A DNA stretch of 64,000 bases, taken from NCBI GenBank assembly GCA_012934845.2, contig WNNJ02002084.1:1-64000 (forward strand), read 5' to 3'. The notes under the pieces are model-generated. The model saw only the letters and a list, made by a program, of their open reading frames with translations, did not search any database and was not told where the DNA came from. Position numbers and translations under genes: made by a program. Numbering within the stretch: the first letter of the stretch is position 1; each line of letters starts with the position of its first letter. This document shows, one piece after another, positions 25,130-35,777 of the stretch. The stretch is from Pomphorhynchus laevis. Its lineage: Eukaryota > Acanthocephala > Palaeacanthocephala > Echinorhynchida > Pomphorhynchidae.

Positions 25130-27100
25130 TTGTGTATTAATGCCTTTATTGCATACACCGTTTTATGTTAGTTGAATTAAAATCACAGATTAATGTGTTT
25201 TATAGCGAACTTCTCTCTACATACACTTGTGTGTGCCATTAGTTATGTTTACGGTGCCTTGTAAGTTTTTAAGGAGAGAACATATGTCTAGTGGCATTAT
25301 TTATCAGTTCGACTTAGAGGCGGATTAAAAGGAGAACAATAAAAGTAAAGGTAATATTTACTTCTTCCTAACAATGCTAGTCTGCTAATAGCAATATCGG
25401 CAAGTCAATTTCAATAAGAAACCATAAGCAGATAAAATTATAATTATTGTCTATTGATTATTATCTATTAATTTTTATCAAAATCGAAATGGCAAGACGC
25501 CCCGCATGAGGTAGAAAATTTATTAAATTTTCGATTCCAGCTTGGAATCATCATCAAAAATTGTAAGTAGTTAATTATCAAGAAAGTTTAAACTAGTTTA
25601 AACAAGAAAGTTTAAACTTTTGATATTAAACAGTTAAATAATGTGCAAAAAGATCATTTTAAATGTTTTCATTTTTCTCGTAAAATGCTCTAAAAAACTT
25701 TGAAATATTATCACTATACATTCAAAATATTATATTATTAGAACAATACAGCTGTTCATTAAATGCAATTATATTCTGCATTTATCATATGGCAGTATTA
25801 ACATTAAAATTTGTACAAATCTACTCTGGTATTTTATTTTGTTTAAAAAAGTGGAATATCGAAACGTGCTTGTAATTTTTTTTAATTTATAAATAATTTT
25901 AATTTCACCACTCCCAGTTCCTAAATATGAATAAATATATAATATATATTATATATAATAATTATATATAATTACAATAAATTACATGTTAAATAATAAA
26001 TCAATAATAAATAAATTGCAATAAATTACATGTTTGTAATTTATTTTAATTAAATAAATAATTTTCCTTTTATCATCTTCATTCAATTTTGCAAAATTGG
26101 TAATTTTGATAAAGCGTTCACCATTTAAGGACATGGTTTAATTTTTAATTTTCAAACTAAAGTTTTAAAAGTTCTGATTAATTAGATATTAAAGTAACAA
26201 ATCAATAATAATATAAAAATAATTTTATAGTAGGATTTTAAGCATTGATTGCTCAAACAAAAAAATCATCTGTCACTGTTACATTGATTAGGAAAAACAT
26301 TTTAATAAATGTATATTAATAAAGTTAGTTATTTATTACATTAATATATTAATTTATATAAATTAATGTAATATGTTATTGTAGTTTATTTACTATGTTA
26401 TGTGAATATAATTATTAAAGTATTTAAATCATATAAGCAATGAAAGATATTATTTTGCTAAAGGTTGACAAATTACTACAAAACTGAATATGCGACACAT
26501 TTTTGGGAAGTGAGGAAAATACAAAATAACTACCTTAGATTTTATAGCAAGTATAATTTAAAGTGATAAAATGCATTTACTCATTAATTTATAGATTGCA
26601 AAAGTTAGGCATGTTTTACTGTCATCGTATTCGGATACCATATAATTGCCAGTCAATTAATTGACTGACAATTAATTTTAAACAATCAATATATGTAATC
26701 AAACTAATGCAAATTTATTATTAATTTTATTAAGAGTTTATTTTTATTAGGGCTTATTTTAATTATAAGATATCAGCCACTTAGTGTACGCAAATGTATT
26801 TTTTAGCTTAAACTAATATTTTCGGACTTAATGTAAAAATTCAACCTTATAATTACTGTCCGTTAAGATTTTCTTTAGTATTCGTTTCAGAACCGCAACG
26901 TTTGTAGTAAACATCAAGTTACTGTATGATTTGCAAGGTAATATGCCTTTCACTACAAAAAATTTTATTTTTAAAATGTTCGCATGAATTAAATTAGTTT
27001 ATATTGATTACATGCGAAATGTTTGATAAAAATATTGCTATCCTCTTCTCATGGAGGTTTTTCATATAAATGTGCAAATTTCTAACCTGACAGTGCTTTT
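25130..27100. other. Gene-free AT-rich stretch upstream of the ePHD gene
   Basis: There is no recognisable gene or element. A small palindrome (gtcaattaattgac near 26650) is present. The last part could hold the promoter and an untranslated exon of the next gene, but no specific signal was seen. Confidence 0.45.
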
Positions 27101-27150
27101 CTAGATATTTGCCAAAAACAGTAGTTTTTTTTGCAAATTTTCGCTCTAAA

Positions 27151-28131
27151 ATGATAAGAGAAAACCAAGATAACTTTGAGACATGTGAATCAGATGCCAT
27201 TGAATTTAATGTACTTTCACGCCCAAAACGTTCTTCACATAGCCATCGATTTACTGCCATACAAGCAACAAATTTGCCCAGTACAGATGAATCTGACGTT
27301 GATTTTGATCCTACTAGAGTTGAACATCATCAAATTAAGGATACAACAGAGTCAGTGAAGTCAACGCATAACAGCGATTCACAAACAGCACCTACGAAAC
27401 GTCGAAAAATATCCAAAAGACGAGCAAAAAGATCGAATTTTCTATGCAGAGGCAGTACGAATGAATTTGATACGGAAACCAAACAAGCTGTCGAATGGCT
27501 GCGGGCAAGATATCCAGGACGAACAAACATAACTTTTGATACTCCTCACATAATTGTTGAAAATATTGTCCAAAAAGGCAGCGATGAATTAGGATGTGAA
27601 TTTATACCTAAACTCACCATTTACAGTAAACGAATTGCATATAGAAAAGACTCTCAGACTGGTAATCCTACGGGTGCTATTATACCAGCTAAGCAATATA
27701 GTCCGGCGAAAGAAAAGCTGCCCACACTGTCATCCGCTCTATTTGGCGGTAAACGTGTATCACGCAATATTTTGCAATCTAATCGTGAATTACAGCAAGC
27801 AAAATGTGCACTGTGTAATGTCGGGGCCATGGACGGGTTTCTATACGGTCCATATATGCATAATAATAAGGTACATTGGTTCCACGATGTGTGTGCAGTA
27901 TGGACTCCGCCTGGTTGTTTACAAATTAGGCGTAATCAGCTAGTTGGCGTGGAAAATATTGATAAACTTCTTTCGATGGATGATAGCACATGTTTAGTAT
28001 GCTCAAAGAATGGTGCATGCGTTAAATGTACAATTTGTGAACAGAAATACCATTTCAGATGTGCATTGAACGCTTGTATACTAGATTGGCAGCGCTTTAC
28101 AGCACGTTGCCTACAATGCAATCAGAAATAA
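27151..28131 (+). CDS. Extended PHD (ePHD) finger protein
   Basis: A probable nuclear chromatin-associated protein of 326 residues, counted from the first ATG; the frame stays open upstream to a TTG at 27109. Residues 1-80 are acidic/polar. A basic cluster TKRRKISKRRAKR (about 82-94) looks like a nuclear localisation signal. The C-terminal 110 residues form an ePHD: a pre-PHD knuckle (C219, C222, H245, C248) with the WxxxxCAVW feature, then a PHD (C281, C284, C293, C296, H301, C304, C320, C323). The last pair is CxxC where most ePHDs have CxxH. The GAC...YHFRCAL layout resembles the C-terminal finger of TCF20/RAI1, and less so KMT2-type fingers; this is inference. No other domain is visible. 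A tttctag acceptor-like site at about 27099-27105 leaves room for an upstream exon. AATAAA at 28127-28132 overlaps the stop codon. Confidence 0.85.
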   Translation: MIRENQDNFETCESDAIEFNVLSRPKRSSHSHRFTAIQATNLPSTDESDVDFDPTRVEHHQIKDTTESVKSTHNSDSQTAPTKRRKISKRRAKRSNFLCRGSTNEFDTETKQAVEWLRARYPGRTNITFDTPHIIVENIVQKGSDELGCEFIPKLTIYSKRIAYRKDSQTGNPTGAIIPAKQYSPAKEKLPTLSSALFGGKRVSRNILQSNRELQQAKCALCNVGAMDGFLYGPYMHNNKVHWFHDVCAVWTPPGCLQIRRNQLVGVENIDKLLSMDDSTCLVCSKNGACVKCTICEQKYHFRCALNACILDWQRFTARCLQCNQK

Positions 28132-28132
28132 A
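28127..28132 (+). promoter_or_regulatory. Possible polyadenylation signal overlapping a stop codon
   Basis: The hexamer aataaa includes the TAA stop of the ePHD gene. If used, it would give a 3' untranslated region of only a few tens of bases. AT-rich DNA makes chance occurrence likely. Confidence 0.3.
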
Positions 28133-28139
28133 GAACAGT

Positions 28140-29100
28140 CAACCAAGGACTACGATTATATTTAAAAAATATTGTTAAATATTGACTTGTTAATAGAGGA
28201 AATTGTTATGTGCTTTTTACAAATGCTCTTTTTCTATTCACAGTTCCGATTGGAAGAACTTCAAAAGTAAAAGTTCTATACATGCATTTTTATTACGTTG
28301 ATAAAAAATTAAAAGTAATATCAAGGCTATTTGAATTAATTATCAGATCAGATAACCGAGTCTACGTATTTTATACTATATTTAAATTAAAAATAAAGAT
28401 ATAATTATAAATAACAAATAATAATATAAGATTTTATAGACTTTATATTTATATAAAAATGAAATTTATTAAAATTTAAAATAAAAGTCAGGTTTTATGA
28501 ATTGACTAATAAATGATAAACGATGTATTCGAATGAAAATAGAGGATTAGTTTAAATTAGGACAAAAATTGAATGATCAACAAAAGGACAGAAGTCGAAT
28601 CTATCAATCAAACGTCACTAATTTCAGCGTATGCTTACTATTTTGATTCTGAAACAATCGGATTCATTTTAGAAATATATTCCAACATTTTTAACGAGTA
28701 TTTACATAAGTTTTCTGAAATCAGTTTTCTTCTATACCCAAAATATTCTTCTTTAAGACTTCTTCGTATTGACTCATAATTTTATAAAGATTTGTGCGTA
28801 AATAAATTTTTACAATAGAGGGCCTGCCGATGAGTACTTCTATGATAAGAAATAGGGTAAATATCACACAAGAAATTTATGCTTAATCGCATATAATACA
28901 AATTACCCAAATTCGTTAATTGTAAACTTAATTTATGTGGCTTCATTACTTGTCATCAGATTAAAAACTTAATCTTAATAAAAATATTAGATCAATATCT
29001 CGTAAATTAAATCAGATCAGATAACTGTCTACGTATTTTCCGTTTTACAAAAGAAGCTAACCTTCCTTTGCTTAGTCATGACAATGTCGATTCAATAATT
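28140..29100. other. Gene-free stretch with family E traces
   Basis: It contains partial family E starts (gataaccgagtctacgtatt near 28350, and a second near 29020) but no complete core. A 68-codon frame at 28573 lacks any recognisable domain. Confidence 0.4.
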
Positions 29101-29109
29101 ATATCAGAT

Positions 29110-29400
29110 AACTATAATAGAATAGCCTATTATATCAGTCTACGTACTTTATAAATTAATAATTATATAAAATTTTATACAATTTATTATTAAATCAAGT
29201 AAAAATTTAAAATAAAAATTAAAAATCAAGTTTTATGAATTTACTAATAAATAACAGACGATGTATAAGAATAAAGATTGGAGGTCATCAAGAGAAACTG
29301 CTATGCTATCAGGTTTCGGCCCTTATTCCTCGACCCAGCATAACAGCGGGGCCAGCTGTTAAAGCTAATAACGTATTTCCTCTGACGCAATATCCTTTTT
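29110..29400 (+). repeat. Family E copy, best preserved
   Basis: All parts are present: the gtctacgtactt start, the AT-rich middle, aacagacgatgtataagaat, ggtcatcaagagaaactgct, atgctatcaggtttcggccc, then cctcgacccagcataacagc and ggggcc. The arms ctgctatgct and agcataacag can pair around a loop of about 29 nt. The 63-codon frame that crosses it is not a gene. Confidence 0.8.
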
Positions 29401-29599
29401 ACAACCATATTGTTTATTATCCATAGGTAAAACCTTCCAGTTTAATTGTTTAAATTTATTTTTAATAATATTTTGTTGATTTGCATAATGTAAAATTATA
29501 AGAAAAATAAAAATCCATTAAACTTGCTGAATACAGTTCGAGGTATATGACATTATTGCTACTTTCAATGGATTTATTTATTAAATTTATGAAATAAAA

Positions 29600-31980
29600 A
29601 TATATTTAAATTGAAATTTTGTTGACTATTTCTATTTGGTACGTTGCTTCAATCCTGCATTTTTTAAGCCAACGACAGTACACTATTTTATAGTATTTGC
29701 GGTCCTCATCAGCTACTGATTCAATACCTACGTTTCCCGTGTCGGTTATTTTAATGTTGGCTGACGATCATTCGACTCGTTTGCTTTATTGACAATTAGA
29801 TTGACTGAAATACTTTTGCATTTGCAAATTTGATGAAAATTATTTTTGATTTCGAATTAAATCAGCGTTGGTAGGGAAGGTTATACCTTCAATTTGAAAA
29901 TCTACATACTTTTGAAATTAATTACTATTATCAAACTAGTCATCTATAGTCTACTTCCTAATATTATGTTGATAAACATGTGCAGTCATTGTTACAATTG
30001 AAATTTTTAATGGCACTGCACATTGCTTCAATCCTATCTATAAGCCAACATCAGTTAATAAAAATATTGCTAGCCTTTGACGATAGCATTATTATCAACC
30101 AAAACATACGTTTCACGTTTCGATCCTTTTAATGTTGGCTGACGATCACTCGACTCGTCTGCTTTATTAGCATTTAGATTTAATGCAAGACTATCGTCTT
30201 ACATTTTGCAAATTTAATTGAAATCATTTCTGATTCTAAATTAAATCAACGTTTTAAAAATTTCAATTAATTGCAAAAATAGGTAGGTTTTCGCCTTACG
30301 TTGTAAAACGTAAGACGAAAGTCTTTTATTAATTCTAAATGCCAATAAAGCAGTCGAATAGAGTGATCGTCAGCCAACATTAAAAGGTAGCACGTTCAAT
30401 CCTATCTATAAGCCAACATCAGTACGCTATATTTTAGCATTTGTGAACATCGTGAGCTACTGATACAATACCTACCTCTCACGTTCCGGTGAAATAGGAT
30501 TAAATTTCCGATTACTATTTATATTCTGCACTTTACTTCACTCAAATTGGTATTTGAGTGACTAATTAGTATTTCGAATAAAATAATAGTCAAAACTTGA
30601 CAGCAAATATTTGCTCAGGGTTCTACCTGCAATTTGAAAACCTACCTATTTTTGAAATTATTTGCAATTTTCAAAGACGCAGATTTAATTTAAAATCATA
30701 AATGATTTCAATTAAATTTGCAAAATGTAAGACGAAAGTCTTTTATTAAATCTAAATGCTAATAAAGCAGTCGAGTGGAGTGATCGTCAGCCAACATTAA
30801 AAGGATCGAAATGTGAAACGTAGGTATTGGATTAGTAGCTGATGAAATTAATCATAATTAATCATTAATTCATAATGATTACTATTATCAAACTAGTCAT
30901 CTATAGTTTGTTTCCTAATATTAAGTTGAAAAACCTGTGCAGTCATTGTTACTATTGAAATTTTGATGACTATTTTTATTTTGCACTCTACTTTAGTCTA
31001 TCTATAAGCCAACATCAGCACGCTATATTTCAGCATTTGTGAACATCGTGAGCTACTGATACAATACCTACGTCTCACGTTTCGGTGAGATAGGATTAAT
31101 TTTTCCATGACTATTTTTATTCTGCACTTTACTTTAATCCTATCTATACGCCAACATCAGTACGCTAGATTTCAGTATTAGTGAACCTAATCAGATACTG
31201 ATTCAATCCTTACGCTTCACTTTTTGGCTTTTTAATGTTCGATGGCGATCACCCGACTCGTCTGCTTTATTGACATTTAGATTGAATAAAAGACTTTTCT
31301 TATATATTTTGCAAATCAAATCAGTGTTGCTAAGGGAAGATTCTACTTTTAATTTGAAAACCTACATAAAAAATACAATTCATTTTACTTTTGCAAATTC
31401 AATCGAAATCATTTCTGATTTAAAATTAAATCTACGTTCGTAGGGGAAGGTGCTACCTTCAATTTAAAAACCTACCTATTTTTTCAATTAATTACAATTT
31501 TCAAAACTCAGATTTAATTTAAAATCAGAAATGATTTCAATTAAATTTGCAAAATGTAAGACGATAGTCTTGCATTAAATCTAAATGCTAATAAAGCAGA
31601 CGAGTCGAGTGATCGTCAGCCAACATTAAAAGGATCGAAACGTGAAACGTAGATATTGGATTAGTAGCTGATGAGGCCCAATAATACTAAAATGCAGCAT
31701 TCTCTTACTGGCTTTTAAATATATGATTGAAGCAACGCGCAGAATAAAGTCATCAAAATTTCAATTGAGCAAATATTTGCTGTCAAGTTTTGACTATTAT
31801 TTTATTCGAAATACCAATTAGTGACTCAAACACCAATTTTAGATGCAAATTTATTAGAACTTGTCTTAAATATAAAGCATGGAACACATTTTTGCAAGTA
31901 TTACAAAGTATTGAGGTCAACTAAATAAATAAACGTACAGAATAAAAATAGTCATCCAAATTTCAATTGCATTAAATGGT
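29600..31980. repeat. Family G nested repeat cluster
   Basis: Several copies of a unit of about 370 bp lie in both orientations and partly inside one another. Landmarks are tctataagccaacatcagta, ctcgactcgtctgctttatt, gcaaatttaattgaaatcat, ggggaaggttctaccttcaa and gtgcagtcattgttac. Back-to-back copies create hairpins such as ttcgccttacgtt with aaaacgtaagacgaa (30287-30317). No coding frame is carried. Copies also occur at 37.4-38.4 and 57.9-58.2 kb. Confidence 0.75.
30999..31564 (+). repeat. Long inverted repeat, left arm
   Basis: About 566 bp of family G sequence matches the reverse complement of 37371-37936 with few differences. Shared details include the distinctive tctatacgccaacatcag and cttttcttatatattttgc. 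The arms flank a LINE A tail, a Penelope fragment and the WDR43-like gene. Confidence 0.85.
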
Positions 31981-32029
31981 CACATTATCTTAATAATATG
32001 ACCACTTGTTGAAATATTATACCTGGAGT

Positions 32030-32465
32030 TCACCATTACGGTGAACTGGTCGGCGAAATCTGACCTGGATAGACTCAAACGTATCCTGAAGAAATCTAGG
32101 TGGGCCCTGAAAAGGGCTCAGCATCTGTCGTTTAATGGGAAAACCAATGTGCGCCTCTGGGTTACTTGGGCTATCTCGGGATTAGTCTTCTTTTCGAGAG
32201 GACGTCACCCAGAGCATAGACTAAGGTTCCTTAAGCTCCTCATCTCGCGATTACCGAGAATAGTCCGCCTTGATTGGACTCTTCGTTGGGTGAGAGACTC
32301 CGGGTGTTTCAGTCGGAGAGCGGCGTGTTGGATTGGCTGGACATCTCAGATTCCGCTGGAACTGAGGCCTCAGAAATTTGTTGGAAGACTGGACAAAAGG
32401 TTTTGTAGATTTCTTGTACTGTTTTGCTCTTAGCTGTTTTTCGGTTATATAGTTATTTAAGAAAA
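32030..32465 (+). mobile_element. LINE A 3'-region copy, 5'-truncated
   Basis: It runs from accattacggtgaactgg through the tRNA-like module (gggtgtttcagtcgg) to the element end atttaagaaaa. It matches 21090-21549 of the full element. Its 130-codon open frame, starting from a GTG, is a reading of the tail. Truncation at the 5' side with an intact 3' end is typical of LINE insertion. Confidence 0.85.
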
Positions 32466-32488
32466 TACTTATTATGAAATATTAATAT

Positions 32489-32752
32489 GAGACCTAAGAA
32501 CCTAATATGTCGTTGGTCAATTTTCTTTATGTAGGATATCTGTGCTTTCGAAATCAATGTTATGGCCGGTCTCAATAACATGATTCATTATTGCTGAAGA
32601 TGTATCACTTTTCTTCAGGTGTACTTATGTTGGTACGTTCTCTTTTTAAACCTTGTTTAGTTTGTCCAACATAGGTCTTCTCACAATCTGAACACGGAAT
32701 GTTATATTACACATGTGAGACCTAAGAACCTGATATGTCGTTGGTCAATTTA
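32489..32752 (-). mobile_element. Penelope-like element fragment, GIY-YIG endonuclease
   Basis: Read on the minus strand with one stop, the region gives NIPCSDCEKTYVGQTKQGLK, then SSAIMNHVIETGHNIDF and DILHKEN. This is the GIY-YIG endonuclease end of Penelope-like retroelements (YVGQT as the YIG part, CxxC knuckle before it, NHVxETGHNIDF after it). The piece is bracketed by a 37-bp direct repeat (gagacctaagaacctaatat at 32489 and a one-base variant at 32716). No Penelope RT was found nearby. Confidence 0.75.
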
Positions 32753-32759
32753 TTATCTT

Positions 32760-35390
32760 ACTGCTTTGACAAAGACCATTAGCATGAACGATGCATTGAT
32801 ACATTCACTTCTTAATGAATTTTGTTTGTGCACAAATCAGTACGTAATAAAAATCATACACTAAATTAATTATTTAGTAAAATTTAAAAGTGTATCTCGA
32901 ATAAGGTCCTAAATTCTCTTAATATTTTTCTAGATTAATTTTAATGTTAGACGATTGTCGATGTCAAATAAATTGTATATATTAGTGATATGTTCTGAGC
33001 ATTTTTAATTATAATGCCGAAAGGAAAAAATACCAGTTGATTGATATATTTTTTAAAATAATCAAATTACGTGTTAAATTTTCTGTTACAAATTACATTA
33101 AGACCATCACACGCATTATTTTACTATTTTGTTGAAGCTACCTGAATTATGCTGACCAAAATGTGATACAATTACTAGAGATATTATTTCGAAACAGCAT
33201 CAATAAAGTGGAAAATTTTATTTGACATTTCGTTAACCTCTGTTAGTATCTTCAGAAAATTAACATAAAAATTAGTAATTTCGATGCTAACGGGAGTAAG
33301 CGAAGTATCAAATAACACTTTACTATTCTGTGATTCAGCTTCAATAATTCTTTATTAAATGAATTTTTCATAATTTTTACTAATTCTTATTTCCTAAGTT
33401 TAATTGCTTCACAAGTAAACAGAATAATGTTGAACAAATTCCATCAAATTCCAGAATAAATTTTTTTTATTTTTTTAAGAATAATTTATTTTTATTTTTT
33501 TTAATCATAAAATATATTAAATAAAAACCAAAGTATTAATAGAAGTGAAATACCATTAAAAATTTAGTTTTCTTTTAAAAATAGGTAACCGATTGATCGC
33601 TTAGGCATTCGAGTATACAAGCGACATTGCCTCGCTGAACCGCTACGCTTAATCACTGCCTTTGGAAAGCCATTGATCGAATTTCAATATAAATTTAATT
33701 ATAAAAATTATTAAAAAATGCTGTAATTATTGAGCTTTCTCGTGTGAGATAGGCTTTTACGATAAATTACGATATAAATTACGCTTTAAATACAAACCAA
33801 TAAATAATATTTCTTAAATTACAAAATTCCTTTACATTTGTATAAATCCTTTGCGTTTAAAGGATTGCATGAATTCTTTACATTTCCTACAGTAGATATT
33901 TGGGCCAATTAGTCAAAATGCCAATGGGAATCTTATAAAAATAATACTTTTGGAATCTGCACCAAATGTGTATAGTAGTGAAAAAAAAATTCAATATTTG
34001 TTTCAATAATTTTCGCTAAAATTATTCAACAAATAAAAAACCACAAAAAATGTTCGACAATTGTGCAAGGAATGTATTTGAGTTTTTTTGCAGAAGAGTT
34101 AAGTTAAGCTAAAAACATAAAGCATCTTTGTTTTATATTTTTGGAAATCTGACCCAAAGCCCAACACACGTTTCTTCTATCTGTTTAAATGCTGAACAGT
34201 AAAAAATTAAAAAGTTACATATCATTATACCACATAGTTTTTTCTGAGATAAAATGTCAAACTAAAATATCGTAATCTTATTAAAATGTGCGTTATTTAC
34301 TGCCTATCCTTTTCTAATCGTGTAATTGCTTATTTAACTCTGATGTATGAAGTCACTATTGATTATAAAGTCAAACTATTTATGATAAAGCAAATCCCCG
34401 AATGTTGCTAATATATCTAAACAAACGGTAAAATAGCTTTTGAATTTACATTCTGTTTAACGTTGAATGTAAAATAAAGCAAATTCCTCAAATACATTCA
34501 ATTACTTGAAAGAACGCCTTACGTAATAGTATTATAGTACAATGCAAATTGTAAAAATATTTTTTGAAAATCTGAACCGTTGCCCAGAACACCTTTTTTG
34601 CCTATATATTTTTAAATTGTGAACAGTAAAAAATTAGTGTCACGGGTCCATTACGACTTCAAATACCATAAATCGCATATATAGGTTTAATATAGGATAA
34701 ATATAATCTAAATAATATTATTTTCAAACATATAAGTAATTGTAAAGGTTTTTGTAGTAATAATTTGGCAAATAATTGTACTTTATGGCTTAAAATAATA
34801 ATGGTACATCAATATTTAAAAGTTTATATTCTAAGCATATTGGCTTAAATCTGAATAAAATTTGATTTAAATAGTTTTCTTTTAAATGTTTTCTGTCATT
34901 GATTTTCAAATTTAAGATGGACTTATTCAGCTTAAATAATTGCATTTCATACAGTAACTTCGATATCCCGCTGTATTATCAGCAATTTATAATTATAAAT
35001 TAATGATAAAGGAAAAATTAATAAATATATCATTTTAAAAATTTATCAATTCATAAAAAACTAATTTATATCAAAAGTTATTTTACATAATCTATATAAA
35101 ATCATATGATGTAAAATCATATCATTTAATTTATATAAATTCTTTTTTATTCAATTTATATGCTATTCTACTAAACTAACGCTATAATTTTTGAACACAC
35201 ATTTCAAAAAATTATAAAATTTCATGTATTAACTCACATGTAATTGATATTTCTATTTGTAGCAAGTTCTTAAAAATTATTCGTATGATCCACAAATCGT
35301 ATATTTACAAAATTAAAGTTTTATCTTTATTTAAGTTTTATCAGATGAAATATATAATCAATTTTTTAAATTAGATTCTGCAGTCGTGTT
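32760..35390. other. Gene-free AT-rich stretch
   Basis: No gene was recognised. A GC-richer island at about 33590-33680 has a weak tRNA-like look on the minus strand. A foldback-element relative lies at 33184-33356. Confidence 0.4.
33184..33356. mobile_element. Foldback hairpin element, diverged copy
   Basis: The left side (gacatttcgttaacctctgt) and right side (gatgctaacgggagtaagcg) preserve the family stem in degraded form. The outer gcttcaataatt matches the 2.7-kb copy. Confidence 0.55.
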
Positions 35391-35394
35391 TGTT

Positions 35395-35640
35395 ATAAGA
35401 ATTGGGATCGATACCTGATATCATAGCAGTTTCTGCTAAAGTTCTATAATTTTCACTACTACCTTTTAATTCGGATTATAGCATACAATCCACTAAAATA
35501 ATATAAATTTAATTTTTAATTTATAATTTAATTTATAATTTTTTATTATAAAGTTTTTTAAACTCTAAAATTTAAATAAAGGGTCGAATTCTTATCATAT
35601 AGTAGCTCCTCAAACTTTATACTAAATTCATAATTCATTA
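35395..35640 (-). repeat. Two degraded family E fragments
   Basis: The minus strand shows actgctatgatatcaggtat at 35410-35435 and gagctactatatgataagaa at 35590-35615, both in the family core. This lies just downstream of the WDR43-like gene. Confidence 0.45.
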
Positions 35641-35675
35641 ATACTTTTTTTACTAAATTTTCAAATAAGCTTAAA

Positions 35676-35681
35676 TTTATT
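35676..35681 (-). promoter_or_regulatory. Possible polyadenylation signal for the WDR43-like gene
   Basis: The minus-strand hexamer AATAAA lies about 100 bp after the stop codon. It is plausible by position but weak evidence in AT-rich DNA. Confidence 0.35.
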
Positions 35682-35777
35682 TATGTCCTCGAATCAAATT
35701 ATTGGTTTAATGTGATTAGAGTACGCGCTATACGCGAAACTAGCGATACTAATTAAATAAAGAAAATAGGTATTTAA

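Noticed and set aside
28345-28520. Possible full family E copy
   Set aside because: Only the start motif and the tgaattgactaataaat part are present; the GC-richer core is missing.
32041-32433. 130-codon frame rich in Arg and Trp
   Set aside because: It is a reading of the LINE A 3' region. Other copies of the same DNA have stops and frameshifts in this frame.
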